From: Pseudomonas parakoreensis
GTDB lineage: Bacteria; Pseudomonadota; Gammaproteobacteria; Pseudomonadales; Pseudomonadaceae
NCBI RefSeq assembly: GCF_021602155.1
Contig: NZ_BQHY01000008.1
Span: 62,001 to 126,000 of the forward strand
Length of the DNA stretch: 64,000 bases
Direction: 5' to 3'
Part shown: piece after piece, positions 1 through 8,671 of the stretch
Numbering within the stretch: the first letter of the stretch is position 1
How the letters are laid out: the number at the start of each line of letters is the position of its first letter
The notes under the pieces: generated by a model
The model's input: only the letters and a program-made list of their open reading frames with translations
What the model was told of the DNA's origin: nothing
The model's database searches: none
Translations under genes and position numbers: made by a program

Positions 1-4
1 GATC

Positions 5-39
5 CCCTGTAGGAGCTGCCGCAGGCTGCGATCTTTTGA
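5..39. repeat. REP element (single copy visible)
   Basis: This matches the recurrent core of the commonest REP type in this window (TGCCGCAGGCTGCGATCTTT). It lies directly downstream of the fecR-like gene. Only one arm is inside the window; a partner, if present, lies beyond the left edge. Confidence 0.75.
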
Positions 40-46
40 CGTTGAT

Positions 47-1036
47 TCAACGCAGAATAATCAGATGCCCCAACACCTGATGCTGCTCAAACCCCATCAC
101 CCCTTGCAGCGAACTCAATACAGCCTGCGGATCCTTGCTCGGAAAACTGCCGCTGACCTTGCGCGCAGCCAACTCATCGTTGAGCACAACAATCCGCCCT
201 GGGTAATAGCGCCGCAAATCCTGCACCACATCGGCCAGCGACGCCTTGTAGTACGTCAGCCAGCCCTGCCGCCAGGCCAGTTGTGCTTCGCTGTCCACGG
301 CGTGCAGTTTTTCTGCGCGGCCTTGTCCGTAAGCCACTTGCTGGCCGGCGGTCAGAATCTGCTGTTGCGCATTGCGATCCGCCGTCACGCCAACGCGCCC
401 GGACAACACCGTGACCTGCGCGCCCTGCGGTTGCAGACGCACTTCGAACTGCGTACCGAGGACCCGCGCCTGGCCATTCTCGGCCTCGACCACAAAGGGA
501 TCACCGGTGTGCGTCACATTGAAAAAACCAGCGCCACGCCGCAACTGCACATGCCGCTCACCTCGACTGAAATCCACGGCAATAGCGCTGTCGGCGTCCA
601 ACGTGACTTGCGATTGGTCGGCCAGGGTCACCGTGCGGATTTCCCCCGGCGCCGAAACGTAATCGGCGCCCAGATCGTCGATCCAGCGCTGCGGCTGCCA
701 GCCCGTGCCGAGGCTGAGCATCAGCAACAGACACGCGGCCATTGCCAGCGCGCCCGACCAGCGCAACAGCGGCGAGCGACGCGGACGCTCCATTGCGTTG
801 AGGTAGCCCTGCAACGCAAACGCGTCCTCATCGGCCAGGGCGCGCGCCGGACTTTCGCTCAACTCCCACACGACTTGCGCCTGGGCGTAGGCCTCGGCGT
901 GGGCCGGGTCGGCGCGCAGCCACTGGCTGAAGGTCAGTTGATCGCCAGTGCTCGGGCGGTCGTGCAACAGGCTCAGCCAGGCGAGTGCGGCCTGTTCCTG
1001 AGCGGGTGTAGGGATGATGCGGTCGGTGGCTTTCAC
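47..1036 (-). CDS. FecR-family anti-sigma factor / sigma regulator
   Basis: This 329-residue protein has the FecR layout: a cytoplasmic DUF4880-like head (about residues 12-55), one membrane segment (about 93-111), the periplasmic FecR domain (about 125-220) and a C-terminal secretin/TonB short-domain-like part. Proteins of this family sit in the inner membrane, read the state of a TonB-dependent receptor and control a partner ECF sigma factor. The start is GTG and overlaps the stop of the upstream sigma gene by four bases (GTGA), so translation is probably coupled. The cognate receptor is not visible; gene direction suggests it lies beyond the left edge. The inducing siderophore cannot be told from sequence. 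Confidence 0.9.
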   Translation of the reverse strand: MKATDRIIPTPAQEQAALAWLSLLHDRPSTGDQLTFSQWLRADPAHAEAYAQAQVVWELSESPARALADEDAFALQGYLNAMERPRRSPLLRWSGALAMAACLLLMLSLGTGWQPQRWIDDLGADYVSAPGEIRTVTLADQSQVTLDADSAIAVDFSRGERHVQLRRGAGFFNVTHTGDPFVVEAENGQARVLGTQFEVRLQPQGAQVTVLSGRVGVTADRNAQQQILTAGQQVAYGQGRAEKLHAVDSEAQLAWRQGWLTYYKASLADVVQDLRRYYPGRIVVLNDELAARKVSGSFPSKDPQAVLSSLQGVMGFEQHQVLGHLIILR

Positions 1037-1599
1037 GGTGCTTTCCCTGGCAGGCGTGGTGCGGGTTCGCGCAGGCTGGCCTTGCAGGCCTCGAGGGCGC
1101 GCATCATATGTTTTTCCACGGCACTTTGAGACAGGCCCATTGCCTTGGCGATGTCTGCGTACTTGCGACCGTGAATGCGATTGAGCAAAAAAATCTGCCG
1201 GGTGCGCTCGGGCAAGGCGCGCAACGCCGCTTCGACATGGCGCAGGTCATTGCCCGCTTCGAGCGCGGCTTGCGGTTCGCTGCCGTGGCTGTCCGGCGCA
1301 TCCGGTTGCCAGCCCTCGTTGACCCGCACCCGCGTGCCTTCGCTGCGCAAATGATCGATGGCGATGTTGCCGGCGCAACGCAACAGGTAGGTGCTGAGCT
1401 CTTCGACCTGCACCAGCGGCCTGCGCCAGAACCGCAGGAACAGGTCCTGCACCAGATCCGCTGCCGTGGCCCGGCAACCGACGCGCCGGTTGACCAGCGC
1501 TTCCATTTGCGAGCGCTGCGAGAGGAACACCTGAAGAAAATGCGCACGCGCGCCATGGGGCTCGTCGTCGCGGGACTCCGGCGGATGACCGATCAGCAT
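1033..1599 (-). CDS. ECF sigma-70 factor, FecI type
   Basis: This 188-residue protein has sigma region 2 (about residues 35-95, with AADLVQDLFLRFW and NIAIDHLR) and region 4 (about 120-170, with ALPERTRQIFLLNRIHG followed by a helix-turn-helix). No other sigma domains are present. It should direct RNA polymerase to an iron-uptake receptor gene. It begins one base after the stop of the DUF3325 gene and is followed by a FecR gene in overlapping register, so the pair forms one signalling unit. It differs from the second FecI in this window at 3995, so the two loci probably serve different receptors. Confidence 0.9.
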   Translation of the reverse strand: MLIGHPPESRDDEPHGARAHFLQVFLSQRSQMEALVNRRVGCRATAADLVQDLFLRFWRRPLVQVEELSTYLLRCAGNIAIDHLRSEGTRVRVNEGWQPDAPDSHGSEPQAALEAGNDLRHVEAALRALPERTRQIFLLNRIHGRKYADIAKAMGLSQSAVEKHMMRALEACKASLREPAPRLPGKAP

Positions 1600-1600
1600 C

Positions 1601-1927
1601 TCAGCACCGCGCCCAGGCGGCGACCGGACTGGCGAGCAGGCTCAACCCGGCCAGTGCGAGTGCCAGACGTGGCCGATAGGGCAGCAACAACACCAACGCC
1701 AAGGCGCTGAGCATGAGCACCGCGAACCAGTCGACCAGACCGAAACCCCAGCCGCTCGCCCCGACAGCTGCCCAGAGCGAAAGCCCGAGCAACAGCCACC
1801 CGGCGAGTTGCAGAACCCGTGCACGTCGGGCCGAGGGTTTGTTGCCGAGCAGCTCATCGTGATGCCGAGGCATCGACAGACACAACGCGCTGAACCCGGC
1901 ATAGCACAGCAACAACGCCAGCAACAT
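1601..1927 (-). CDS. DUF3325 small membrane protein (iron-uptake operon)
   Basis: This 108-residue protein is almost wholly hydrophobic, with three or four predicted membrane segments and a cluster of charged residues near position 20-35 (MPRHHDELLG). It matches the DUF3325 family, which commonly occurs as the last of three membrane genes (DUF3649, PepSY, DUF3325) next to siderophore receptors and FecIR-type regulators. The ATG overlaps the stop of the PepSY gene (ATGA). A role as an accessory subunit in handling iron or a ferric chelate at the inner membrane is inferred from context only; no biochemical function can be read from sequence. Confidence 0.75.
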   Translation of the reverse strand: MLLALLLCYAGFSALCLSMPRHHDELLGNKPSARRARVLQLAGWLLLGLSLWAAVGASGWGFGLVDWFAVLMLSALALVLLLPYRPRLALALAGLSLLASPVAAWARC

Positions 1928-3513
1928 CAGCTCACCTCCTGCTCAAGCGTGATCGGCCGCGGCTTTTCGCGGGGAGTTTTTTTCACGCTGACGGCGCTGC
2001 CGGCACGCTGCATTTTCCAGGCGGCCCAACCAAGGAACAGGCCTGCGCCCAGGCACGTCAGATCGAAACCCGCCAGCGTCCAGTCGCCTTGCGCCAGCGT
2101 TACGCCGAGACTCCATGGCGTGGCCAGATTGATCAGTGGCACCGCGATAAACAGCACGGCAGCCAGCCCCAGCTGTTCGACCCAGGCCGTTCGCCCCTTG
2201 CGCAGCAGCGCATGCACCACGCTCAAGGCCCAGGCGATAAAAAACGCATTCACTTCTTGATCGGCGCGCCCGGCCAGGTCCGCCGGCAACAGGCGATTGG
2301 CCAAAAAGAACACCGCCACCGCCACCACCAGCCCGGTCATGCTGGCGATGTTCAGCACCTCCACCACGCGCAATTCGAATGGAAGCACACCGCTTTTGGC
2401 ATGTTTGAGCTGGCGCTTGCCGAGCCAGATCACCAGCCCGGTGCCGATCATCGCGGTACTCGCCAGACCGCAGATGAAGTACAGCCAACGCAGGATCGGG
2501 CCGGCGAAATGACCGATGTGCAAACCGTAGAAACCACTGGCGATCGTCATCGGCAGCGGCTTGTCGGGCGTGGCGCCGAGCATCTGCCCGGTGACGCCGT
2601 TGAAGGTCAGGTTGCTGCCGTACTCATAGGCGATCCGGTCGGAACTCGCGCGCGACAGTTGCACCGTGGCATTGGCGTCGCCGGGGTTGATGACGCTGAC
2701 CCGCGCCGTATGCCCCCCCGCCCACTGCTCGCTCGCCCGTACCAATAAGGGTGCCAGCGGTGGCAGCGAACTCGCTTGAGCGGCGCGTTGCGGGGTTGGC
2801 GTTTCGGGAAACATCTCTTGGTAAAACGCTTCGCGATCAGTGCCGTAGGACGCCAGAATGCTGGCCGGCATGACCATCGCCATGAAAATCACCAGGCTGC
2901 TGTAAGTGATCATCAGATGAAACGGCAGCACCAGCACGCCGACCGCATTATGCCCGTCGAGCCATGAACGCTGGCCTTTGCGCGGGCGAAAGGTGAAGAA
3001 GTCTTTGAAGATTTTCTTGTGGGTGATGATGCCAGTGATCAGCGCAATGAACATTACCATCGCGGCCGTCGTCGCCAGCCAGCGGCCCCACGGATACGGC
3101 ATTTGCAGCTGGAAATGGAAGCGGTAGAAGAACTCGCCGCCCCGGCTGTCCCGGGCCTTTATTTCTGCACCGGTCTGCGCATCGAGCGTTTTTTGCGTGA
3201 AACCTCCGCGCTTGCCGGCTTCGACCGGTGTGTTTTGCCAACGCACAGTCAACGCAGGATCACGGGCATTCGGCAAATCAATCAACCAACGCGAAGCAGC
3301 CGGCGCGTGCTGCTGCAGATAGCCTTGCGCCAGGCTCAGGCTGTTCGCTGAATCGATGGCGTGCACGGGAATTTCCGGCTGCATCCAGTGGCTGATTTCA
3401 GCCTTGAAATAGGCCAGCGTTCCGCTCAGGAAAATCGCAAACAGCAGCCAGCCAAACACCAGTCCCGTCCAGGTATGCAGCCAGGCCATCGACTGACGAA
3501 AGCCCTCCTTCAT
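1927..3513 (-). CDS. PepSY-associated TM helix protein, putative ferric-chelate reductase type
   Basis: The protein has 528 residues from the chosen ATG, which overlaps the DUF3649 stop by four bases (ATGA); a longer reading upstream runs through the DUF3649 gene in another frame and is rejected. It starts with the family signature MAWLHTWTGLVFGWLLFAIF, then a PepSY-like periplasmic part, a second membrane helix near residue 180, a central membrane pair and four to five C-terminal helices. Family members sit in the inner membrane and are often proposed to reduce or strip iron from siderophores. Its position in a Fur-box-led operon with an ECF sigma factor fits that role, but it is inference. 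Confidence 0.85.
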   Translation of the reverse strand: MKEGFRQSMAWLHTWTGLVFGWLLFAIFLSGTLAYFKAEISHWMQPEIPVHAIDSANSLSLAQGYLQQHAPAASRWLIDLPNARDPALTVRWQNTPVEAGKRGGFTQKTLDAQTGAEIKARDSRGGEFFYRFHFQLQMPYPWGRWLATTAAMVMFIALITGIITHKKIFKDFFTFRPRKGQRSWLDGHNAVGVLVLPFHLMITYSSLVIFMAMVMPASILASYGTDREAFYQEMFPETPTPQRAAQASSLPPLAPLLVRASEQWAGGHTARVSVINPGDANATVQLSRASSDRIAYEYGSNLTFNGVTGQMLGATPDKPLPMTIASGFYGLHIGHFAGPILRWLYFICGLASTAMIGTGLVIWLGKRQLKHAKSGVLPFELRVVEVLNIASMTGLVVAVAVFFLANRLLPADLAGRADQEVNAFFIAWALSVVHALLRKGRTAWVEQLGLAAVLFIAVPLINLATPWSLGVTLAQGDWTLAGFDLTCLGAGLFLGWAAWKMQRAGSAVSVKKTPREKPRPITLEQEVS

Positions 3514-3815
3514 GCGTAGCCCAAGCCCCGCGCGGCGCCGGATACCGTCGCCAGAATCACGCTGGGCACCAGCAGACCGACCCACGCCGACCACGCCGTG
3601 CGACAGGCGAAGCACCAGAGCACCGCAACCAGATAAACCAGAAAGGAAATGGTCATGCCGGTCACCACCGCTTCGGCACGACTCAACGGTAGCCACAGCG
3701 TCAGGGCGACACTGGCCAGCGCCGCAACCAGATAGCCGCCGAACACCGCCGCCAGCACCCGCGAGGTGATGGCCAGACGATAGGACATGGGAAGTGAGGC
3801 GAGTTTGCCTTTCAT
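3510..3815 (-). CDS. DUF3649 small membrane protein
   Basis: The protein has 101 residues from ATG at 3815, which is preceded by AGGGTC about six bases upstream; an in-frame ATG at 3908 has no comparable ribosome site and would read through the promoter region. It contains three predicted membrane helices, with arginines flanking the first. DUF3649 genes usually lead the trio DUF3649-PepSY-DUF3325 in Pseudomonas iron-uptake loci, as here. It is the first gene of the leftward operon, about 60 bases from a Fur-like box. Its molecular job is unknown. Confidence 0.75.
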   Translation of the reverse strand: MKGKLASLPMSYRLAITSRVLAAVFGGYLVAALASVALTLWLPLSRAEAVVTGMTISFLVYLVAVLWCFACRTAWSAWVGLLVPSVILATVSGAARGLGYA

Positions 3816-3875
3816 GTTTCGACCCTGAAACGAAAAAACGTCCAGCCGATAAAGCCGAACCAACAGGCGAGCAAT

Positions 3876-3894
3876 ATTAATGATAAATATTCTC
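3876..3894 (-). promoter_or_regulatory. Fur box candidate
   Basis: Read on the minus strand, the 19 bases GAGAATATTTATCATTAAT match the classic 19-bp Fur consensus at 13 positions, including the strong ATCATTA half. It lies between the DUF3649 start and the divergent fecI start, so one Fur dimer site could shut off both iron loci when iron is plentiful. Confidence 0.65.
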
Positions 3895-3912
3895 ATACGC
3901 AAAAGCATCTGA

Positions 3913-3942
3913 TTGCCGGGCAGCGCTGCACACCCCTACAAT
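3913..3942 (+). promoter_or_regulatory. Sigma-70-like promoter for fecIR
   Basis: TTGCCG at 3913-3918 and TACAAT at 3937-3942 are separated by 18 bases and lie about 50 bases before the fecI start. The -35 element is within 20 bases of the Fur-like box, close enough for occlusion. Confidence 0.5.
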
Positions 3943-3994
3943 GCGAACAGTTCTTGTTCTCTAACGCATCGATCATGCGCCCGGAGTAATACCC

Positions 3995-4483
3995 TTGTCG
4001 TCCGCCCATCCCGTCGAATCGCTCTACCTTGACCACCACAGCTGGCTCACCGGCTGGTTGCGGCGCAGACTCGGCTGCCCGGACAGCGCCGCAGATCTGG
4101 CCCAGGACACCTTCATTCGTGTGCTCAGCGCCCGCGAATCTGCAGCGATCATCGAACCGCGCGCCTTTCTCACCACCCTCGCCAAACGCGTGCTGTTCAA
4201 TCATTACCGTCGCCAGGATCTGGAACGCGCCTACCTCGAGACCCTGGCGCAGATGCCGGAAATGCTTGCGCCGTCGGAAGAAGACAAAGCGATCATCCTG
4301 CAAACCCTGATCGAACTGGATCAGTTGCTCGACGGCTTGCCGCGCCTGGTCAAACGCGCCTTTCTGCTGGCGCAGGTTGATGGCCTGACCTATCCGCAAA
4401 TCGCCGCCGCACTGGGCATCTCCGTAGCCACAGTCAAACGTCATCTGCACAAAGCCGCCCTGCGCTGCTACTTCGCCCTATGA
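3995..4483 (+). CDS. fecI: ECF sigma factor FecI
   Basis: This 162-residue protein carries ECF region 2 (SAADLAQDTFIRVLS near residues 29-43, then LAKRVLFNHYRR) and region 4 (LDGLPRLVKRAFLLAQVDGLT, then a helix-turn-helix ending ATVKRHLHKA). It should transcribe fecA when the receptor signals that its ferric ligand is bound. The start is TTG at 3995, chosen because GGAG lies nine bases upstream and no in-frame ATG fits region 2. Its stop overlaps the fecR start by three bases, and the receptor downstream has the extra signalling domain expected for this pathway. Confidence 0.9.
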   Translation: MSSAHPVESLYLDHHSWLTGWLRRRLGCPDSAADLAQDTFIRVLSARESAAIIEPRAFLTTLAKRVLFNHYRRQDLERAYLETLAQMPEMLAPSEEDKAIILQTLIELDQLLDGLPRLVKRAFLLAQVDGLTYPQIAAALGISVATVKRHLHKAALRCYFAL

Positions 4484-5412
4484 ACCGCGTCCCGGATTTC
4501 TCTGCGCAGGTGGCCGAACAGGCCGTGCACTGGCTGATGGAAATGCAGCAGGGGTCGCTCTCCCCGCGCCAGCAACACGCCTGGCAGCAATGGCTGGACG
4601 CCCACAGCGAACACCGTCGGGCGTGGGAGCACATGCAGCGGGTCAACCAGCGCTTGCGCGGTGTTTCTTCGCCATTGGCCCATGCCGCGTTGAACGGGCC
4701 GAAGTCCTCCAGCCGCCGTCAGGCGCTCAAATTGCTGCTGCTTCTCGGTGCCGGTTCCGCCGTCACCTGGGGCATGCGCGAGCACAATCCGCTGCCGGCA
4801 CTGCTCGCCGATTACCGCAGCCCGCTGGGTCAGCGTCGCAAGGTGACGCTGGGTGCGGGCAGCCAGTTGCAGCTCAACACCGCCAGTGCAGCGGACGTGG
4901 ACAGCACGCAACGACTGATCCGTCTGCTGGAAGGCGAGATCCTCCTGAGCACCACGCAAGCGTTCGAAGTGCGCACGGCGCAAGGCACTCTGCAAACCCT
5001 GGCGGCACGCCTCAACGTGAGGCAGTTCGCCGATCGCACGCAGGTGGCAGTGTTTGAGGGTCAAGTGGAGTTGAATGCCCAAGGGCGTGCGCCGATGTTA
5101 TTGCCCATCGCCCGTCAGCTGAGCTTCAGCGCCACCTCGATCAGCGAAGCCAGGCCACTGGACGCCAACAGCGGCGCCTGGGCCGACGGCATGTTGATCG
5201 CCGCGCACATGCGCCTGGGCGACTTCCTTGAAGAGCTCGGGCGCTACCGGCGCGGCCAGTTGCATTGCGATGCAAAAGTGGCCGATCTGCTGATCTCCGG
5301 GACTTATCCACTGGACGACAGCGAGCGGATTCTGGATCTGCTTCAAGTCAGTCTGCCGGTGAACGTGCGGCGGTTTACCCGCTATTGGGTGAGCGTCGAA
5401 GCGCGGGTTTAA
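4480..5412 (+). CDS. fecR: FecR sigma-factor regulator
   Basis: This 310-residue protein has an N-terminal DUF4880-like region (about 5-50, rich in W and H: HWLMEM, HAWQQWLDAHSEHRRAWEHM), a short membrane segment around residues 84-100 preceded by RRQ, the FecR periplasmic domain and a C-terminal short domain. The twin-arginine-like SSRRQALKLLLLL stretch is notable; FecR proteins of this class have been reported to use Tat export in pseudomonads, so that route is possible here. It is read in overlapping register with fecI and followed by fecA. Confidence 0.9.
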   Translation: MNRVPDFSAQVAEQAVHWLMEMQQGSLSPRQQHAWQQWLDAHSEHRRAWEHMQRVNQRLRGVSSPLAHAALNGPKSSSRRQALKLLLLLGAGSAVTWGMREHNPLPALLADYRSPLGQRRKVTLGAGSQLQLNTASAADVDSTQRLIRLLEGEILLSTTQAFEVRTAQGTLQTLAARLNVRQFADRTQVAVFEGQVELNAQGRAPMLLPIARQLSFSATSISEARPLDANSGAWADGMLIAAHMRLGDFLEELGRYRRGQLHCDAKVADLLISGTYPLDDSERILDLLQVSLPVNVRRFTRYWVSVEARV

Positions 5413-5420
5413 AAAAAAAC

Positions 5421-5514
5421 TGTGGCGAGGGAGCTTGCTCCCGCTGGCCTGCGCAGCAGGGCCTCAATACAGGGGCGGCTTCGCGCCCCAACGGGAGCAA
5501 GCTCCCTCGCCACA
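5421..5514. repeat. REP inverted pair (GAGGGAGCTTGCTCCC type)
   Basis: Two perfect 23-bp arms face each other at 5421-5443 and 5492-5514, each with its own small palindrome (GGGAGCTTGCTCCC), separated by 48 bases. It sits between fecR and fecA and may stabilise or end the fecIR message; fecA probably has its own promoter in the 106 bases that follow. Confidence 0.85.
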
Positions 5515-5620
5515 AAAATCAGTCATTCAAAAAATATTCGTAAACCATGAGCCGTTTTTCAGATCTGGCGTGACAGAGAAGGAAAGCCCCCTTGATTCAA
5601 CCTTCTCAGGATCAACCTTC

Positions 5621-7954
5621 ATGCACCCCACCCGCCTCACGCCACTGGCCCGCCGCCTGCGCAACCTCGTACTGGGCGCCAGCCTGAGCTTCAGCGCTCT
5701 GCCCGCCGCGATGGCCGCCGAAACCAAGGTTTACCACATCGCCCCGGCGTCGCTGGAAAATGCCCTCAACCAGTTTGGTCGTGAAGCCGGCGTGCTGATC
5801 TCCTTCGGTTCGCAGATCACCCGCGGCGTGCAAAGCCGTGGCCTGGAAGGCAGCTACACCGCCGCCCAAGGTCTCGATGCACTGCTCGAGGGCACCGGCC
5901 TGCAAGCCCGCGCCGAAGGTACCAACGCGTTCAGCCTGCAACCGGTCGGCGACACCGCGCTGGAGCTGGACGCCTCGAAAGTCGTCGGTGACTGGCTCGG
6001 TGACGCGGCGCAGGTCAACGTGTTCGAGCATCCGGGCGCCCGCGACGTGATCCGCCGTGAAGACTTCGAACGCCAAGGCGCGACCCAGGCGCGCGATGTA
6101 CTCAACCGCATCCCCGGGGTCAACGCGCCGGAAAACAACGGCACCGGCAGCCACGACATGGCGCTGAACTTTGGCATTCGCGGTCTTAACCCGCGCCTGG
6201 CGGCGCGCTCGACGGTACTGATGGACGGCATTCCCGTGCCGTTCGCCCCTTACGGCCAGCCACAGTTGTCGTTTGCGCCGATCAGCATGGGCAACATGGA
6301 CGCGGTGGATGTGGTGCGTGGCGGCGGCGCGGTGCGTTACGGCCCGCAAAACGTCGGCGGTGTGGCCAACTTCGTGACCCGCGCCATCCCCGATGAGCCG
6401 ACGGTCAAGGGTGGGTTCCAGACAGAAACCAGTCCGTCGTCGAGCCATGACGGCTTCAAGACCAGCGCCAATCTGCTGGCCGGCGGCACCAATGCCAACG
6501 GTCTGGGCGGCGCGTTGCTGTATTCCGGGACTCGCGGTGGCGACTGGCGTGAACACAGCGACAGCGAGATCGACGACCTGATTCTCAAGGGTAAATACCA
6601 GTTCGACGAGGCCAACAGCTTCAACGCCATGGCCCAGTATTACGAAGGCAAGGCCGACATGCCCGGTGGCCTGAGCGTCGCCGATTACGACGCCGATCCG
6701 TACCAGTCGACGCGCCTGAAAGACCAGTTCTGGGGTCGCCGCACAATGTTCAACTTCGGCTATCGCTATCAGGAAGATCGCCGCGAATTCACCGCCAACA
6801 CCTTCTTCACCAAAACCTTGCGCAGCGGTTATCTGGATCAGGGCAGCTTTCTCTCGCTGTCGCCGCGCGAGTATTGGGTACGCGGTTTCGAAACGCGCTT
6901 CGCCCAAGGTTTTGATCTCGGCCCGACCAGCCATGAAGTCGGCGTCGGTTATCGCTACATCAACGAGGCTGGCCACGAGTTGCGCTATCGCACGCCGATC
7001 AGCAGCAACCAATACCCGACCACTAACAGCCGCAACGACCGCGACACCCGCGGTGGCACCGAAGCCAATGCGTTGTTCGTCGACGATCGCATCGACATCG
7101 GCAAATGGACCATCACCCCGGGCGTGCGCTACGAGATGATCGAGTCGCAGCAGACCAACAACCTGACCAACGTCAAATACCAAGGCGACTACAACACCGC
7201 GCTGCCGGCACTGAACGTGCTGTATCACCTGACTGACAGCTGGAATCTGTACGCCAACACCGAAGGCTCGTTCGGCAGCGTGCAGTACAGCCAGATGCCT
7301 AACCGCGTGAGCAGCGGCGAAGTGAAACCGGAGAAGGCTCGCACCTGGGAACTCGGCACCCGTTACGACAACGGTGCATTGCGCGCGGAGATCGGTGCAT
7401 TTCTGATCAACTTCGACAACCAATACGAAAGCAACCAGACCAATGATTCAGTGATCGCCCGTGGCGAGACCCGCCATCAGGGAATCGAGACCAGCGTCAA
7501 TTACGCACTGGATGACTTGAGCCCGGCACTGGCCGGTTTCGATGTGTACGCCACTTATGCCTATGTCGACGCGACCATCCGCGAAGACGGGCCGAACAAG
7601 GGCAACCGCGTACCGTTCTCCTCGAAACACAAAGGCACAATTGGCGTCGGTTACACCGAAGGGCCGTGGAAGCTCAACGTTGACAGCAGCTTCCAGAGCG
7701 ACCAGTTCGCCGACAACGCCAACACCTCCAAGGAAAGTGCCGACGGCAGCACCGGCAAAATCCCCGGCTACATGCTGTTCAGCAGCCGCGCCGGTTACGA
7801 CTTCGGCCCGCAACTGTCGGATCTGAACGTGGCAGTGGGGGTGAAGAACATCTTCAACACGCAGTACTTCACCCGCTCGTTTGACGACAACAACAAGGGC
7901 AAGTACGTCGGTGAACCGCGCACGGTGTATGTACAAACGTCTGTAGCTTTCTAA
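5621..7954 (+). CDS. fecA: TonB-dependent ferric citrate receptor FecA
   Basis: This 777-residue outer-membrane receptor starts at ATG 5621, preceded by AGGATC. It has a signal peptide (about 1-32, ending AMAAE), a secretin/TonB short domain (about 34-110, the signalling domain), a plug, and a 22-strand barrel ending in aromatic F. From memory of E. coli FecA the identity is very high in the plug and several loops: VFEHPGARDVIRREDF, NFGIRGLNPRLAARSTVLMD, PFAPYGQPQLS, DWREHSDSEIDDL and NLYANTEGSFGSVQYSQ. It should import ferric dicitrate with TonB and signal through FecR to FecI. The ligand assignment is by homology; periplasmic fecBCDE genes are not next to it. Confidence 0.95.
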   Translation: MHPTRLTPLARRLRNLVLGASLSFSALPAAMAAETKVYHIAPASLENALNQFGREAGVLISFGSQITRGVQSRGLEGSYTAAQGLDALLEGTGLQARAEGTNAFSLQPVGDTALELDASKVVGDWLGDAAQVNVFEHPGARDVIRREDFERQGATQARDVLNRIPGVNAPENNGTGSHDMALNFGIRGLNPRLAARSTVLMDGIPVPFAPYGQPQLSFAPISMGNMDAVDVVRGGGAVRYGPQNVGGVANFVTRAIPDEPTVKGGFQTETSPSSSHDGFKTSANLLAGGTNANGLGGALLYSGTRGGDWREHSDSEIDDLILKGKYQFDEANSFNAMAQYYEGKADMPGGLSVADYDADPYQSTRLKDQFWGRRTMFNFGYRYQEDRREFTANTFFTKTLRSGYLDQGSFLSLSPREYWVRGFETRFAQGFDLGPTSHEVGVGYRYINEAGHELRYRTPISSNQYPTTNSRNDRDTRGGTEANALFVDDRIDIGKWTITPGVRYEMIESQQTNNLTNVKYQGDYNTALPALNVLYHLTDSWNLYANTEGSFGSVQYSQMPNRVSSGEVKPEKARTWELGTRYDNGALRAEIGAFLINFDNQYESNQTNDSVIARGETRHQGIETSVNYALDDLSPALAGFDVYATYAYVDATIREDGPNKGNRVPFSSKHKGTIGVGYTEGPWKLNVDSSFQSDQFADNANTSKESADGSTGKIPGYMLFSSRAGYDFGPQLSDLNVAVGVKNIFNTQYFTRSFDDNNKGKYVGEPRTVYVQTSVAF

Positions 7955-7960
7955 AAGAAC

Positions 7961-7990
7961 TGTGGCGAGGGAGCTTGCTCCCTCGCCACA
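7961..7990. repeat. Compact REP palindrome after fecA
   Basis: Thirty bases form a perfect hairpin with 14-bp arms and a TT loop, of the same sequence type as the pair at 5421-5514. It starts seven bases after the fecA stop and could act as its transcript end. Confidence 0.8.
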
Positions 7991-8012
7991 CTGCTCAGCA
8001 ACACAAACAAAA

Positions 8013-8036
8013 ACGGGCCTGCTTGCGCAGGCCCGT
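8013..8036 (-). terminator. Intrinsic terminator of the hibernation factor gene
   Basis: ACGGGCCTGC and GCAGGCCCGT pair around a four-base loop; on the minus strand the stem is followed by TTTTTGTTTG. It lies about 30 bases beyond the stop of the minus-strand gene at 8067 and may also stop fecA transcripts from the other side. Confidence 0.75.
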
Positions 8037-8066
8037 TCTCATGGGGTGGCTTGAAGAATCAGCGCA

Positions 8067-8471
8067 TCAACTGTTGATCGCTGCCTGTTCGTTCTCCAGA
8101 AACTCTTCTTCCAGCAGTGCGTCATTCGCCTTGCTGAATGGCACGATGGCGGCGCGGGGTTTGCCCCGCAGTTTGCCAAACAGGTGCTCCAGCGCATGTT
8201 CCAGTTTTTCGGCTGCACCGTCGATCGCCTGTTCCAGCGAATCGGCTTTATGGGTGACGGAAATCGGTTGATGGCCTTTTGGCCGCGCTTCCAGTTGGCA
8301 GCGCAAGTCATGGGGACCTGGTTTGTCGCCGTTCTCGTCGCTCAGGTGGACTTCGACACGGGTCAGGTCTTCTTCATAACGGTCGAGCGTGCTCTCAATG
8401 GTTGTACGTACCCACTCCTCCAGTCGTTTACTGCTTTGAATATGGTTATCGCTGTTGACTTGGATTTGCAT
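8067..8471 (-). CDS. HPF/RaiA-family ribosome hibernation factor
   Basis: This 134-residue protein has the short HPF/sigma-54-modulation fold: N-terminal MQIQVNSDNHIQSSKRLEEW strand and helix, a central LTRVEVHLSDENG strand-turn, and helix 2 with EQAIDGAAEKLEHALEHLF. An acidic tail of about 30 residues follows. Such proteins bind the small ribosomal subunit and slow or dimerise ribosomes in stationary phase. It is not the copy found in the rpoN operon, so the organism likely has at least two paralogues. AAGGGATG precedes the ATG; an intrinsic terminator follows. The exact subclass (RaiA versus short HPF) is uncertain. Confidence 0.8.
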   Translation of the reverse strand: MQIQVNSDNHIQSSKRLEEWVRTTIESTLDRYEEDLTRVEVHLSDENGDKPGPHDLRCQLEARPKGHQPISVTHKADSLEQAIDGAAEKLEHALEHLFGKLRGKPRAAIVPFSKANDALLEEEFLENEQAAINS

Positions 8472-8671
8472 AGTTCATCCCTTATTTCAGCTAGCTCGCG
8501 AGAGGCCTTGAATTGAATTTCCTGACCCCTTGGTTACAACAATCGGCCCGACTGACGAACATTTCAACCCCTGAAAAAAGATAAATATTCATTCGCAAAA
8601 AAAGCCGGACAACCGAGCAAGTCACTGGTAAGGTCGGGAGTTGGGTTGCCTCGCAACCCTGCAAAATCTGC

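Noticed and set aside
5515-5620. A FecI-type promoter (GGAAA-like -35) before fecA
   Set aside because: GAAGGAAAG at about 5578-5586 resembles the -35 of fecA in E. coli but lies too close to the ribosome site to give a normal leader, and no matching -10 was clear.
5612-7423. A 603-codon minus-strand frame opposite fecA
   Set aside because: fecA is certain by strong similarity to the known receptor; the antisense frame is a composition effect.
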